Positions 15,562-23,414 of a stretch of DNA of 64,000 bases are shown piece by piece. The notes beneath the pieces are model-generated. The model worked only from the letters and a program-made list of their open reading frames with translations. It was not told the DNA's origin and did not search any database. The translations under genes and the position numbers were made by a program. Source of the stretch: Nereida sp965655635 (lineage in GTDB: Bacteria > Pseudomonadota > Alphaproteobacteria > Rhodobacterales > Rhodobacteraceae); the NCBI RefSeq assembly GCF_965655635.1, contig NZ_CBFHHE010000006.1, positions 1-64,000 on the forward strand, read 5' to 3'. Within the stretch, counting starts at the first letter, position 1. Each line of letters opens with the position of its first letter.

Positions 15562-18387
15562 ATGCCTAAGAAAATGCTTATTGACGCCACCCACGCGGAA
15601 GAAACCCGTGTTGTTGTGGTTGATGGAAACAAAGTTGAGGAATTCGACTTTGAATCTGAAAACAAACGCCAGCTCGCTGGCAACATCTACCTTGCAAAAG
15701 TAACACGCGTTGAGCCGTCCTTGCAGGCGGCGTTCGTTGATTACGGCGGGAACCGTCACGGCTTCCTCGCGTTCAGCGAAATTCACCCAGATTACTACCA
15801 AATTCCTGTCGCTGACCGCGAAGCGCTGATTGCTGAAGAAAAAGCATACACAGACAGCCTGAAAGCACAGGAAGAGGAAGAAGAGAGCAAGCCCAAACGG
15901 GGCCGCAGGCGCGGCGGCCGTGGCCGGTCAAGGGCAGCTGATGTGAAGTCCGATGATGCAGTCGTTACGGCTGAATTAGCTAGTGAAGTCGATGATGCAG
16001 TGTCGTCTGATGCGCCAATAGAAACAGATGCAGTCGCTACAGATACAGCAACGCCAGAGGCCGAGCAGGTTGAAATGCCCGCGCAAGCCGCGGGTGATGC
16101 AGAAGTTGCTACCGACGCAGAAAACAACGCCGATGACGCGTCTGCTGCTGAAGATGATGCCAGCGACGCGGTTCATGCTTCCGAAGAAGCTGAAGCGGCT
16201 GACGACAGCGACGATGCGGAAGTTGATGCAACGGCCAAAGATGATGGCATCGAATCTGTTGCAGAAGAAGACGACAGCGAAGATGTACGTCCCGTGCGCA
16301 AACCTCGCCCGCGCCGGTACAAAATCCAAGAAGTTGTGAATGTTCGCCAAATTCTTTTGGTGCAGGTTGTAAAAGAAGAGCGCGGCAACAAGGGTGCTGC
16401 TCTGACCACGTATTTGTCGCTTGCGGGTCGCTATTGCGTCTTGATGCCAAACACGGCTCGCGGGGGTGGGATCAGCCGCAAAATTACCAACGCGCCTGAT
16501 CGCAAGAAACTCAAAGAGATTGCGAACGAGATTCTGGTACCAGAGGGTGCTGGTCTGATCGTGCGCACTGCGGGTGCCAAGCGGACCAAATCCGAGATCA
16601 AGCGCGATTATGAATATTTGCAGCGCCTGTGGGAACAAATTCGCGCGCTCACTCTAAAATCTATGGCGCCCGCCGCGATTTATGAGGAAGGCAACCTGAT
16701 CAAACGTTCGATCCGCGATCTCTATAACCGCGACATCGATGAAGTACTTGTTGAGGGTGAGGGCGGTTACCGCACGGCCAAAGACTTCATGAAAATGATT
16801 ATGCCGAGCCACGCCAAGAACGTGAAGCGCTACGAAGACAGCCTTCCGCTGTTTGCGCGCCATCAGGTTGAGACCTATCTGGCAGGCATGTTTAATCCGA
16901 CAGTTCAGCTGCCGTCGGGTGGGTATATCGTGATCGGTGTGACCGAGGCGCTTGTTGCGGTAGACGTAAACTCTGGCCGCGCGACCAAAGAAAGCAGCAT
17001 TGAGCAAACCGCGCTCAAAACCAACCTTGAAGCGGCTGATGAAGTTGCCCGTCAACTTCGGTTGCGCGACCTTGCGGGCCTTATCGTTATTGATTTCATC
17101 GATATGGACGAGCGCCGCAATAACATCGCCGTTGAAAAACGGATGAAAGACAAGCTGAAAACGGATCGTGCGCGCATTCAAGTGGGCCGCATTTCTGGCT
17201 TTGGCTTGATGGAAATGTCCCGTCAGCGTCTGCGCCCCGGAATGCTTGAAGCCACCACGCAGCCATGTGCGTCATGCCACGGCACCGGCCTGATCCGTTC
17301 TGATGACAGCACGGGTCTGTCGATCTTGCGCCAGCTCGAGGAAGAGGGTGTTCGCGGCCGTACAAAAGAAGTGCTGGTGAAGTGTCCCGTTGGCATTGCC
17401 AACTTCTTAATGAATATGAAGCGCGAACATATTGCACAGATCGAAGCGCGTTACGGCATGTCCGTGCGCATCGAGGGCGATCCAACTTTGGTAAGCCCCG
17501 ATTTTAGCATTGAGAAATTCAAGACAGCGTCGCGTGTTGTGACGAAAATTGCACCGGCTGTCGTGTCTGTGGATGCCTCGATCATGGCTGATATTGACGA
17601 CGCTGAAGACGAAGCAGAGATTTCTGATGATGCGTCTGAGGCGGGCACCGCGCCAGAAGCAGAAGTAGATGGTGAAGCGCAGCCCAAAAAACGCCGTCGT
17701 CGCCGTCGCCGCCGCCGGAGTAGTAATTCGGATGAGGCGCGTTCAGAAGAAAATACAGCGCCACAAACGTCTGAAGGCGGCGAAGGTGAGGCAGTAGAGG
17801 CGACTGAGACAACTGCTGCTGATGCCCCTTCTGATGAGGCTGAACCGAAAGAAAAGCCACGCCGGACCCGCAGCCGTGGTGGTCGTGGCCGTGGTCGTAA
17901 ATCTGCTGAAAGTTCAGAAGCGCCTACTGAGACGTTAGCAGACACTGCGTCTGCTGGGGAAGTGGAAACACAAACTGGACCTGAAACAACTGAAGCGGCT
18001 GTAGAGCTTGTTGCAGACGCGCCTGCTGAAAAGCCGAAGCGGGTTCGTAAGCCACGCAAAACTGCGGCTCAAAAAGCTGCGGAAGCGGCGGAGGCAGAGG
18101 CAGAGGCTGCCAAAGCAGCAAGCTCTGCTGAGGCATCGGCAGATACAAAGGCAGAAACGGCTGAAGAAGTACCTGCTGACAAGCCCAAGCGCGTTCGAAA
18201 GCCACGTAAAACCGCAGCTCAAAAAGCAGCAGAAGCAGAGGCTGCTAAAGCGGCAGAAGCCCCTATTGAGAAGCCAGAACCGGCACCAACACCTGCGCCA
18301 GCAGCAGAACCTGCTGCCGAACCGGTGGTGGAAGAAGCTGCACCAAAGCCCAAACGCCGCGGCTGGTGGAGCCTTGGTTCGAAATAG
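15562..18387 (+). CDS. rne: Ribonuclease E
   Basis: Endoribonuclease and degradosome scaffold, about 941 residues. The start MPKKMLIDATHAEETRVVV is the usual alphaproteobacterial one; an ATG 15 bases earlier is in frame but lacks support. The S1 domain is interrupted by a long Ala/Glu/Asp-rich insert (about residues 95-245). The catalytic DNase I-like domain has VDVNSGRAT and IDFIDMDERRN with the metal-binding Asp residues, followed by the Zn-link CASCHGTG. The C-terminal third is disordered: an acidic segment, a run of nine Arg, and basic segments likely to bind RNA and partner proteins, with two copies of a 22-residue repeat. It ends in RRGWWSLGSK. Confidence 0.97.
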   Translation: MPKKMLIDATHAEETRVVVVDGNKVEEFDFESENKRQLAGNIYLAKVTRVEPSLQAAFVDYGGNRHGFLAFSEIHPDYYQIPVADREALIAEEKAYTDSLKAQEEEEESKPKRGRRRGGRGRSRAADVKSDDAVVTAELASEVDDAVSSDAPIETDAVATDTATPEAEQVEMPAQAAGDAEVATDAENNADDASAAEDDASDAVHASEEAEAADDSDDAEVDATAKDDGIESVAEEDDSEDVRPVRKPRPRRYKIQEVVNVRQILLVQVVKEERGNKGAALTTYLSLAGRYCVLMPNTARGGGISRKITNAPDRKKLKEIANEILVPEGAGLIVRTAGAKRTKSEIKRDYEYLQRLWEQIRALTLKSMAPAAIYEEGNLIKRSIRDLYNRDIDEVLVEGEGGYRTAKDFMKMIMPSHAKNVKRYEDSLPLFARHQVETYLAGMFNPTVQLPSGGYIVIGVTEALVAVDVNSGRATKESSIEQTALKTNLEAADEVARQLRLRDLAGLIVIDFIDMDERRNNIAVEKRMKDKLKTDRARIQVGRISGFGLMEMSRQRLRPGMLEATTQPCASCHGTGLIRSDDSTGLSILRQLEEEGVRGRTKEVLVKCPVGIANFLMNMKREHIAQIEARYGMSVRIEGDPTLVSPDFSIEKFKTASRVVTKIAPAVVSVDASIMADIDDAEDEAEISDDASEAGTAPEAEVDGEAQPKKRRRRRRRRRSSNSDEARSEENTAPQTSEGGEGEAVEATETTAADAPSDEAEPKEKPRRTRSRGGRGRGRKSAESSEAPTETLADTASAGEVETQTGPETTEAAVELVADAPAEKPKRVRKPRKTAAQKAAEAAEAEAEAAKAASSAEASADTKAETAEEVPADKPKRVRKPRKTAAQKAAEAEAAKAAEAPIEKPEPAPTPAPAAEPAAEPVVEEAAPKPKRRGWWSLGSK
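18022..18087 (+). repeat. Coding repeat, copy 1, in the RNase E tail
   Basis: Encodes a 22-residue unit starting PAEKPKRVRKPRK and ending in AAQKAAEA. It recurs 150 bases downstream with one conservative change (Glu to Asp) but several synonymous codon differences. That suggests an old duplication kept at protein level. The unit is basic, so nucleic-acid or partner binding is likely. Confidence 0.85.
18172..18237 (+). repeat. Coding repeat, copy 2, in the RNase E tail
   Basis: Second copy of the basic unit, starting PADKPKRVRKPRK. The two copies are spaced 50 codons apart and separated by an Ala/Glu-rich linker. Confidence 0.85.
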
Positions 18388-18414
18388 CTCTTGGGTTCAA
18401 GAAACTTTAAAATT

Positions 18415-18446
18415 AAGCCACGTAGCATAAGTTGCGCGGCTTTTTT
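18415..18446 (+). terminator. Intrinsic terminator of rne
   Basis: AAGCC pairs with GGCTT, extended by CG/CG after a mismatch, with a loop of about twelve bases and a run of six T. It lies 28 bases after the rne stop and also separates it from the convergent tusA gene. Confidence 0.75.
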
Positions 18447-18471
18447 GGTCGGTAAAAGTTCTAGGATCAGG

Positions 18472-18699
18472 CTACTTCTTTTGGATGTAATAAGCGGTGT
18501 TTTCACCGCTTTCATCCGTACCCAAAAACGTATGACCAGCCTCGGTACAAAAATGTGGAACATCAATTTGTGCCGCAGGATCGCTGGCAATCATGCGAAG
18601 AACCTGGCCAGTTTGCAGGCTTTGAAGCCGTTTGCGCGCTTTCAAAACAGGCAGCGGGCAAAGCAGACCAACCGCATCAAGGGTATCATCGTGTTCCAT
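18472..18699 (-). CDS. tusA: TusA-family sulfurtransferase
   Basis: A small sulfur carrier protein, 75 residues with the chosen start. The CPxP motif in LDAVGLLCPLPVLKAR holds the persulfide Cys14. The rest follows the TusA fold: a basic helix, VLRMIASDPAAQIDVPHFC strand-helix and a C-terminal strand. TusA proteins pass sulfur to tRNA thiolation or other sulfur pathways. An in-frame ATG at 18738 would add 13 residues outside the family core. The gene is divergent from ccdA, which points to redox or sulfur chemistry. Being a stand-alone copy, its exact partner is unknown. Confidence 0.9.
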   Translation of the reverse strand: MEHDDTLDAVGLLCPLPVLKARKRLQSLQTGQVLRMIASDPAAQIDVPHFCTEAGHTFLGTDESGENTAYYIQKK

Positions 18700-18792
18700 G
18701 TCTGATGAGCTAGCCGCGATGTTACATTTTGTCCACATTTTGTAACGCCCTTGCTATTTGCCCACCCGCGAAAAAACCCGTATCAGGGAAGC

Positions 18793-19545
18793 ATGTTAGA
18801 TTTTTCCGTCCTTGACGTAACGCTGCTGCCTGCAATGGGGATCGCCCTTGTCGCAGGCATTATCTCTTTCCTGAGCCCCTGCGTACTGCCGATCGTGCCA
18901 CCTTATTTAGCCTATATGAGCGGTGTGAGCGTTAGTGATATGAACAACGAAAAATCTGCGCGGGCTAAAGCGTTAGGGACCGCACTGTTTTTCGTTTTGG
19001 GGCTTTCGACGGTGTTCTTGATCTTGGGCTTTACGACCTCTTTGATGGGGGCGTTTTTTCTACAAAATCAGCAATGGTTAGTCGTGGCTTCGGGCTTGGT
19101 TATCATGGTCTTTGGCGCGCATTTTGTTGGTGTGTACCGCATCGGGTTTATGGACCGTGAGATACGCATGGATGCAGGTGATCAGGGCGGCTCTGCGTTT
19201 GGTGCCTATGTTCTCGGGCTAGCGTTTGCCTTTGGCTGGACGCCGTGCATTGGGCCACAATTGGGGGCGATTTTGTCGCTTGCCGCATCTGAGGCAAGTG
19301 CTGTTCGGGGTACCGCGCTGTTGGCGGTCTATGCAATCGGATTAGGTATTCCGTTCTTGCTTGTTGCGGCGTTTTTTCCTTCTTTGAGTGGCGTGATGGC
19401 ATGGATGAAACGGCACATGCAGCAGATTGAGCGGATGATGGGTCTTCTGCTCTGGACAGTTGGTTTGATGATGCTGACAGGGCAATTCACGGAATTCAGC
19501 TTTTGGCTGCTTCAGACTTTTCCTGCTTTAGCAAATTTCGGTTAA
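18793..19545 (+). CDS. ccdA: Cytochrome c biogenesis protein CcdA
   Basis: A six-helix inner-membrane protein of 250 residues that moves electrons from cytoplasmic thioredoxin to periplasmic thiol-disulfide proteins, needed for cytochrome c maturation. The two redox cysteines appear in FLSPCVLPIVPPY and FGWTPCIGPQLG, the family signature. The ATG has AGGGA four bases upstream; a start at 18751 would add 14 residues with no family match. It is divergent from tusA. The next gene begins 45 bases downstream on the same strand. Confidence 0.95.
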   Translation: MLDFSVLDVTLLPAMGIALVAGIISFLSPCVLPIVPPYLAYMSGVSVSDMNNEKSARAKALGTALFFVLGLSTVFLILGFTTSLMGAFFLQNQQWLVVASGLVIMVFGAHFVGVYRIGFMDREIRMDAGDQGGSAFGAYVLGLAFAFGWTPCIGPQLGAILSLAASEASAVRGTALLAVYAIGLGIPFLLVAAFFPSLSGVMAWMKRHMQQIERMMGLLLWTVGLMMLTGQFTEFSFWLLQTFPALANFG

Positions 19546-19590
19546 CCTTTTTGCCCTCATTTTGCCCAAAAATGCGTCTAACGCTTGGGT

Positions 19591-20847
19591 ATGAAATCTA
19601 TCCATTCACATTCGGAAGAAGCGACAGCGTTGCGCGTTAAGCGCCGAAAGGTTTTTTATATTCCCGGATATGATCCGATCCACCCGCGCAGATATCGCGA
19701 GCTTTACCGAACCGAAAGTAAGGATCAGGGGCGGATCAGTGGCTATGATATTGAATTATCTGCCAAACACACAGGCGCGCGGTACGGCTGGCATGTGAAC
19801 GCAGATATCGACGGGCATGTAACGGAAAGCGATTTTGAAGTTCTGGTTTGGTCCGACATTGTACGTGACAGCATGTCGAATACGAGTGCGGCGACCTACG
19901 CGCAATTGATCAAGACCGCATGGATTCACATATCAATAGGCGTTTTGTGGCGGCTGATGAAGCTGCGAAAAGGCCCTGTGATTGCGGCGCTTTATCCAGT
20001 GGTGTTTTTGCTGGGGCAGCCGGGCTTTGCATTTTGGCTGGGGACGGTGGTCTATCGGTTGTTGAATTGGGCAATGCAAGCGGGCGTGGGGCTTAGTATT
20101 TGGCCAATATCAATGACGGCCGCTGTTGTCGCTTCATGGTGTGTGCTGCGCTGGTTCAAAACCAACGATAACAAGTCTTTCGCCTATTATTTGATCCATG
20201 ATTATAGCTACTCGGCTGCGACCTACGGCGCCTATTCCCCTGCATTAAAACAGCGAATTGCGGAGTTTTCTGGTGCAATTTTTGACGCGCTACACGGCGA
20301 TGTGGATGAGGTTTTGGTTGTTGGGCACTCCTCTGGTGCGCATCTGGCAGTGTCGGCGTTGGTCGATGTTCTGCGTGATGGCAATCTGCGCACACATCAA
20401 CCTGCGCTGGCATTTTTATCAGTCGGACAAGTTGTGCCAATGGTCAGTTTTCTTCCCGACGCAGATGAGTTGCGCCGTGATCTGCACTACCTCAGTGAGG
20501 CTGTGCCGCTGACCTGGGTGGATGTGACTGCGCCTCGTGATGGCTGTGCTTTTGCGCTTTGTGATCCTGTTGCTGTGTCTGGCGTTGCGCGGTCCACACA
20601 ACGGTGGCCTTTGGTAATTTCTGCAGCGTTTTCCCAAACACTAAGTGCAGCGCGTTGGAAGGCACTGCGTTGGCGGTTTTTCCGCCTTCATTTTCAGTAC
20701 CTCTGGGCATTCGATCGTCCAGCCGACTACGATTATTTTCAGATCAGTGCCGGCCCTGTGTCTCTCGCAGAGCGGTTCAAAGGACGTGCACCGTCAAAGT
20801 CACGGATCGTCAGGGCGGTTTCAAAATTCACAAAGACCGCCCCATGA
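19591..20847 (+). CDS. Membrane-associated alpha/beta-hydrolase-like protein
   Basis: A 418-residue protein. The N-terminal part has KVFYIPGYDPIHPRRYREL, a typical first strand and oxyanion loop of an alpha/beta hydrolase. A hydrophobic middle section (about residues 130-185) could form two to three membrane segments. The nucleophile elbow VVGHSSGAHLAV follows near residue 250, with candidate Asp and His later. It may be a lipase or esterase acting on a membrane lipid, but the substrate is unknown. Its TGA overlaps the ATG of the P450 gene (ATGA), so the two were built as a coupled unit. ATG 19591 is preferred to a TTG six bases before it. Confidence 0.75.
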   Translation: MKSIHSHSEEATALRVKRRKVFYIPGYDPIHPRRYRELYRTESKDQGRISGYDIELSAKHTGARYGWHVNADIDGHVTESDFEVLVWSDIVRDSMSNTSAATYAQLIKTAWIHISIGVLWRLMKLRKGPVIAALYPVVFLLGQPGFAFWLGTVVYRLLNWAMQAGVGLSIWPISMTAAVVASWCVLRWFKTNDNKSFAYYLIHDYSYSAATYGAYSPALKQRIAEFSGAIFDALHGDVDEVLVVGHSSGAHLAVSALVDVLRDGNLRTHQPALAFLSVGQVVPMVSFLPDADELRRDLHYLSEAVPLTWVDVTAPRDGCAFALCDPVAVSGVARSTQRWPLVISAAFSQTLSAARWKALRWRFFRLHFQYLWAFDRPADYDYFQISAGPVSLAERFKGRAPSKSRIVRAVSKFTKTAP

Positions 20848-22233
20848 GTAGTAACGACATACGCCCCCCCAAACCCGCATCGCGGCCCGAGCGTGTATCG
20901 CTCTGACGGTATATGAAGTTTTTTTCGGGCAGATATTTTTTCCGCGCAACCTGCCAAACTTTACGGCGCTTGGATGGCCGAATTTCGGACGCCGCTTTTC
21001 CGCAGCTACCTGGTGAATGATCCTCAGGTGATTGAGCGTGTCCTGAAAACTGAGCCAGATAGTTTTCCCAAATCAAACTGGATCAGCGAAGGCCTGCGCC
21101 CTTTGTTGGGAGACAGCGTATTTTTGACGAACGGCGAGGCATGGAATAGACAGCGCCGCATCATTGATCCCGCGTTCGAAGGCGGACGGCTGCGCGAGGT
21201 GTTTCCATCGATGAAAGCAGCAAGCGCTGCAACTGTCTCCCGCATCGCACCTTTGGCTGATGGAACCGCGCGTGATATTGAGCCGATGACCAGCCATGCG
21301 GCGGCTGACGTAATTTTTCGGACCCTGTTTTCGATACCGATTGATATGCCAATCGCGCAATCGGTTTTTTCACAGTTCAGAGATTACCAACGCAGTCAGC
21401 CGCTTTTGAACTTAGCTGCGTTTGTTCGGCTCCCGAAATGGATGCCCCGTGTCTTTCGGCGCCAAACATCTGAAACGGTGAGAACCATTCGCGACTTGAT
21501 TACAGAGATCACTGAGACGCGGTTGGAAGAGATATCGCAGGGACGCGCGCCCGATGATTTAGCTACAAAAATTATGACGACCCCTGATCCCGAAACGGGC
21601 AAGATTTTTAGCGCTGATGAAATGGTCGATCAGGTCGCGATCTTCTTTTTGGCGGGTCATGAAACGTCCGCCTCTGCTTTGGCGTGGACGTTTTATTTGC
21701 TGGCGCTGTACCCTGAATGGCAGGACAAGATTGCCGAGGAAGTGCCAGACGGTGAACTGGAGTTTTCTGATTTATCGAAACTGCGCGTGACGCGCGATGT
21801 GTTTCGCGAGGGGCTGCGGCTTTATCCGCCAGTTCCCATGATGGTGCGCGAGGCCACAGAAAATGTTGAACTTCGGCGCCGCGATGTGAAGCGGGGTGCG
21901 CAAATTGTGATGAGCCCTTGGCATCTACATCGCCATACTCGCCTGTGGGATGATCCAGATCAGTTTGATCCAACCCGTTTTCAAAATCCTGAGGCTAAGC
22001 AAGCCGTCAGACATGCGTACATGCCGTTCAGTAGTGGCCCACGGGTTTGCACAGGGGCGGGTCTTGCAATGCTGGAAGGGGTCTTGATGTTGGCGGATCT
22101 GGTGCGCGCGCCCCGGTTTGAGTTGGTCCAAGATCGGGTTCCGGTGCCAGTGGCGCACCTGACCGTACGTGCCAAAGACGGGATTTGGCTAAAGATTTCA
22201 CCGCGTCAGGATCAAAGTGTTCCCGCGGATTGA
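20844..22233 (+). pseudogene. Cytochrome P450 gene with two frameshifts near its start
   Basis: A bacterial class I P450. From 20974 the frame is intact for 419 residues and shows the oxygen-activation helix AGHETSASALAW, the ExxR segment REGLRLYPP and the haem loop FSSGPRVCTGAG with the axial Cys. The natural start is ATG 20844, overlapping the upstream hydrolase stop. It reads PPKPASRPERVSL and then meets TGA at 20904. The expected continuation lies in another frame (LTVYEV), and then in a third frame after a T7 run (FFRADIFSAQPAKLYGAW). Two single-base losses, near 20903 and in the T-run at 20919-20925, explain this. It is either a young pseudogene or a sequence error; translation from ATG 20974 would lack the N-terminal 45 or so residues. 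Confidence 0.75.
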
Positions 22234-22776
22234 AACTTCAGCAAAGCGCTGCAAATAGCTCATCCCCAGAAGGCTGCCTTCCATCGGTGCGCTGTTAACC
22301 GTCGCGCGCACGCCACTGTCGATAATCTCGCCAAGCTGCACAGTTTCAAGACGCACAAATGCAATGCTGACTGTGCCATTGGCCGTGTTTGCACGCCCGA
22401 AGTAATCCAAAGTCGCCGTGTCAAAACCAACACGGCGTGCGTCGTTCTGGGTTAAAACAATCTCGCTTGCACCAGTATCCACCAAGAAAGGCACGCCCAC
22501 ACCGTTCACCCGTAGCGTTAGATGAAAATGCCCGTCGGCCCGTCGCGGCACCTCAATTTGACCGGCGGCGTTGGTGTTTTGGGCCTGAGTAACTGTGCCG
22601 CTTATGTTTTCCCAAAGCCCGACACCGGCGATCGAACCAAGTATGATAAGGACCCAAAGCGCGGCTTGTTGCAGTGTTTTGCCCAGATTACGCCGCTGGC
22701 TCACCAAATAGCTGCCGCCGATCGCAACAATGAGCAAACCCATGTAGAGCAGTTGCGCGGTGTCGCCGCTGTCCAT
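22198..22776 (-). CDS. Membrane-anchored retropepsin-like aspartic protease
   Basis: A 192-residue protein of the clan AA family often labelled TIGR02281. Two N-terminal hydrophobic segments (about residues 8-25 and 37-57) anchor it. A single protease domain follows, with the catalytic FLVDTGASEIVL (Asp100) and the later GSLLGMSYL flap-side segment. Such single-lobe proteases act as dimers; the substrate is unknown, probably periplasmic. Its start ATG shares one base with the TAA of marC, so they are coupled. Its 3' end overlaps the convergent P450 gene by 36 bases. Confidence 0.9.
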   Translation of the reverse strand: MDSGDTAQLLYMGLLIVAIGGSYLVSQRRNLGKTLQQAALWVLIILGSIAGVGLWENISGTVTQAQNTNAAGQIEVPRRADGHFHLTLRVNGVGVPFLVDTGASEIVLTQNDARRVGFDTATLDYFGRANTANGTVSIAFVRLETVQLGEIIDSGVRATVNSAPMEGSLLGMSYLQRFAEVSIRGNTLILTR

Positions 22777-23393
22777 TAGATCAAACCGATGCCAAAGTCG
22801 CGCAATCCATCAAGGATGAATTGAACCGATAGGGCCGCAAGAAGCATCCCAAGAAGGCGTGTGACGATGTTGACGCCCGTTTTGCCCAACCCGCGCTCAA
22901 TGACGCCGGCGAACAGGAACAGGCAAAACGCACAGATGATAACGCTGATCATGACCAGTGTGACTGCGACAAATCCCATCCAGTCTTGATCGCCCGTCAA
23001 CAGAATGATCGTCGCGATAGAGCCGGGGCCCGCAATAAGCGGAATAGCCATAGGAAAGACAGAGGGGTCGTCTACAGGCTCTTCTTCAGCTTGATCTTCA
23101 CGCCGCGATTGGCGCCGTTCAAAAAGCATGTCGAGAGCGGTGATGAACAACAACACACCGCCTGAAATGCGGAATGCGGGCATTCCAATGCCCACAAAGC
23201 CCAACAGCGCCTCTCCAAAAAGGCCGAATGCCAATAAAATACCAACCGCAATGAGACAACACCGCAGCGCAACTTGGCGGCGCTGCTGCGGGGACATTCC
23301 CGTCGTAAGGGCCACGAAAATGGGGGTAAGGCCAATCGGGTCGATGATCACGAAAAGCGTTGCGAATGCAGTTATGAGAAACGCGATATCCAT
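22776..23393 (-). CDS. MarC-family membrane protein
   Basis: A 205-residue integral membrane protein with about six hydrophobic helices. It has the family segments FVIIDPIGLTPIFVALT near the start and FPMAIPLIAGPGSIATII in the middle. A charged cytoplasmic loop (RRQSRREDQAEEEPVDD) separates the two halves. The family was named for a supposed multiple-antibiotic role that was later withdrawn; the true function is uncertain. It is coupled to the aspartic protease and starts 21 bases after the ABC-F gene on the same strand. Confidence 0.93.
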   Translation of the reverse strand: MDIAFLITAFATLFVIIDPIGLTPIFVALTTGMSPQQRRQVALRCCLIAVGILLAFGLFGEALLGFVGIGMPAFRISGGVLLFITALDMLFERRQSRREDQAEEEPVDDPSVFPMAIPLIAGPGSIATIILLTGDQDWMGFVAVTLVMISVIICAFCLFLFAGVIERGLGKTGVNIVTRLLGMLLAALSVQFILDGLRDFGIGLI

Positions 23394-23414
23394 TCCGGTC
23401 TCCTATTCGGGGCC

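Noticed and set aside
17451..18059. Long minus-strand frame opposite the RNase E tail
   Set aside because: Low-complexity mirror of the acidic/basic repeats; no start signal and no family resemblance.
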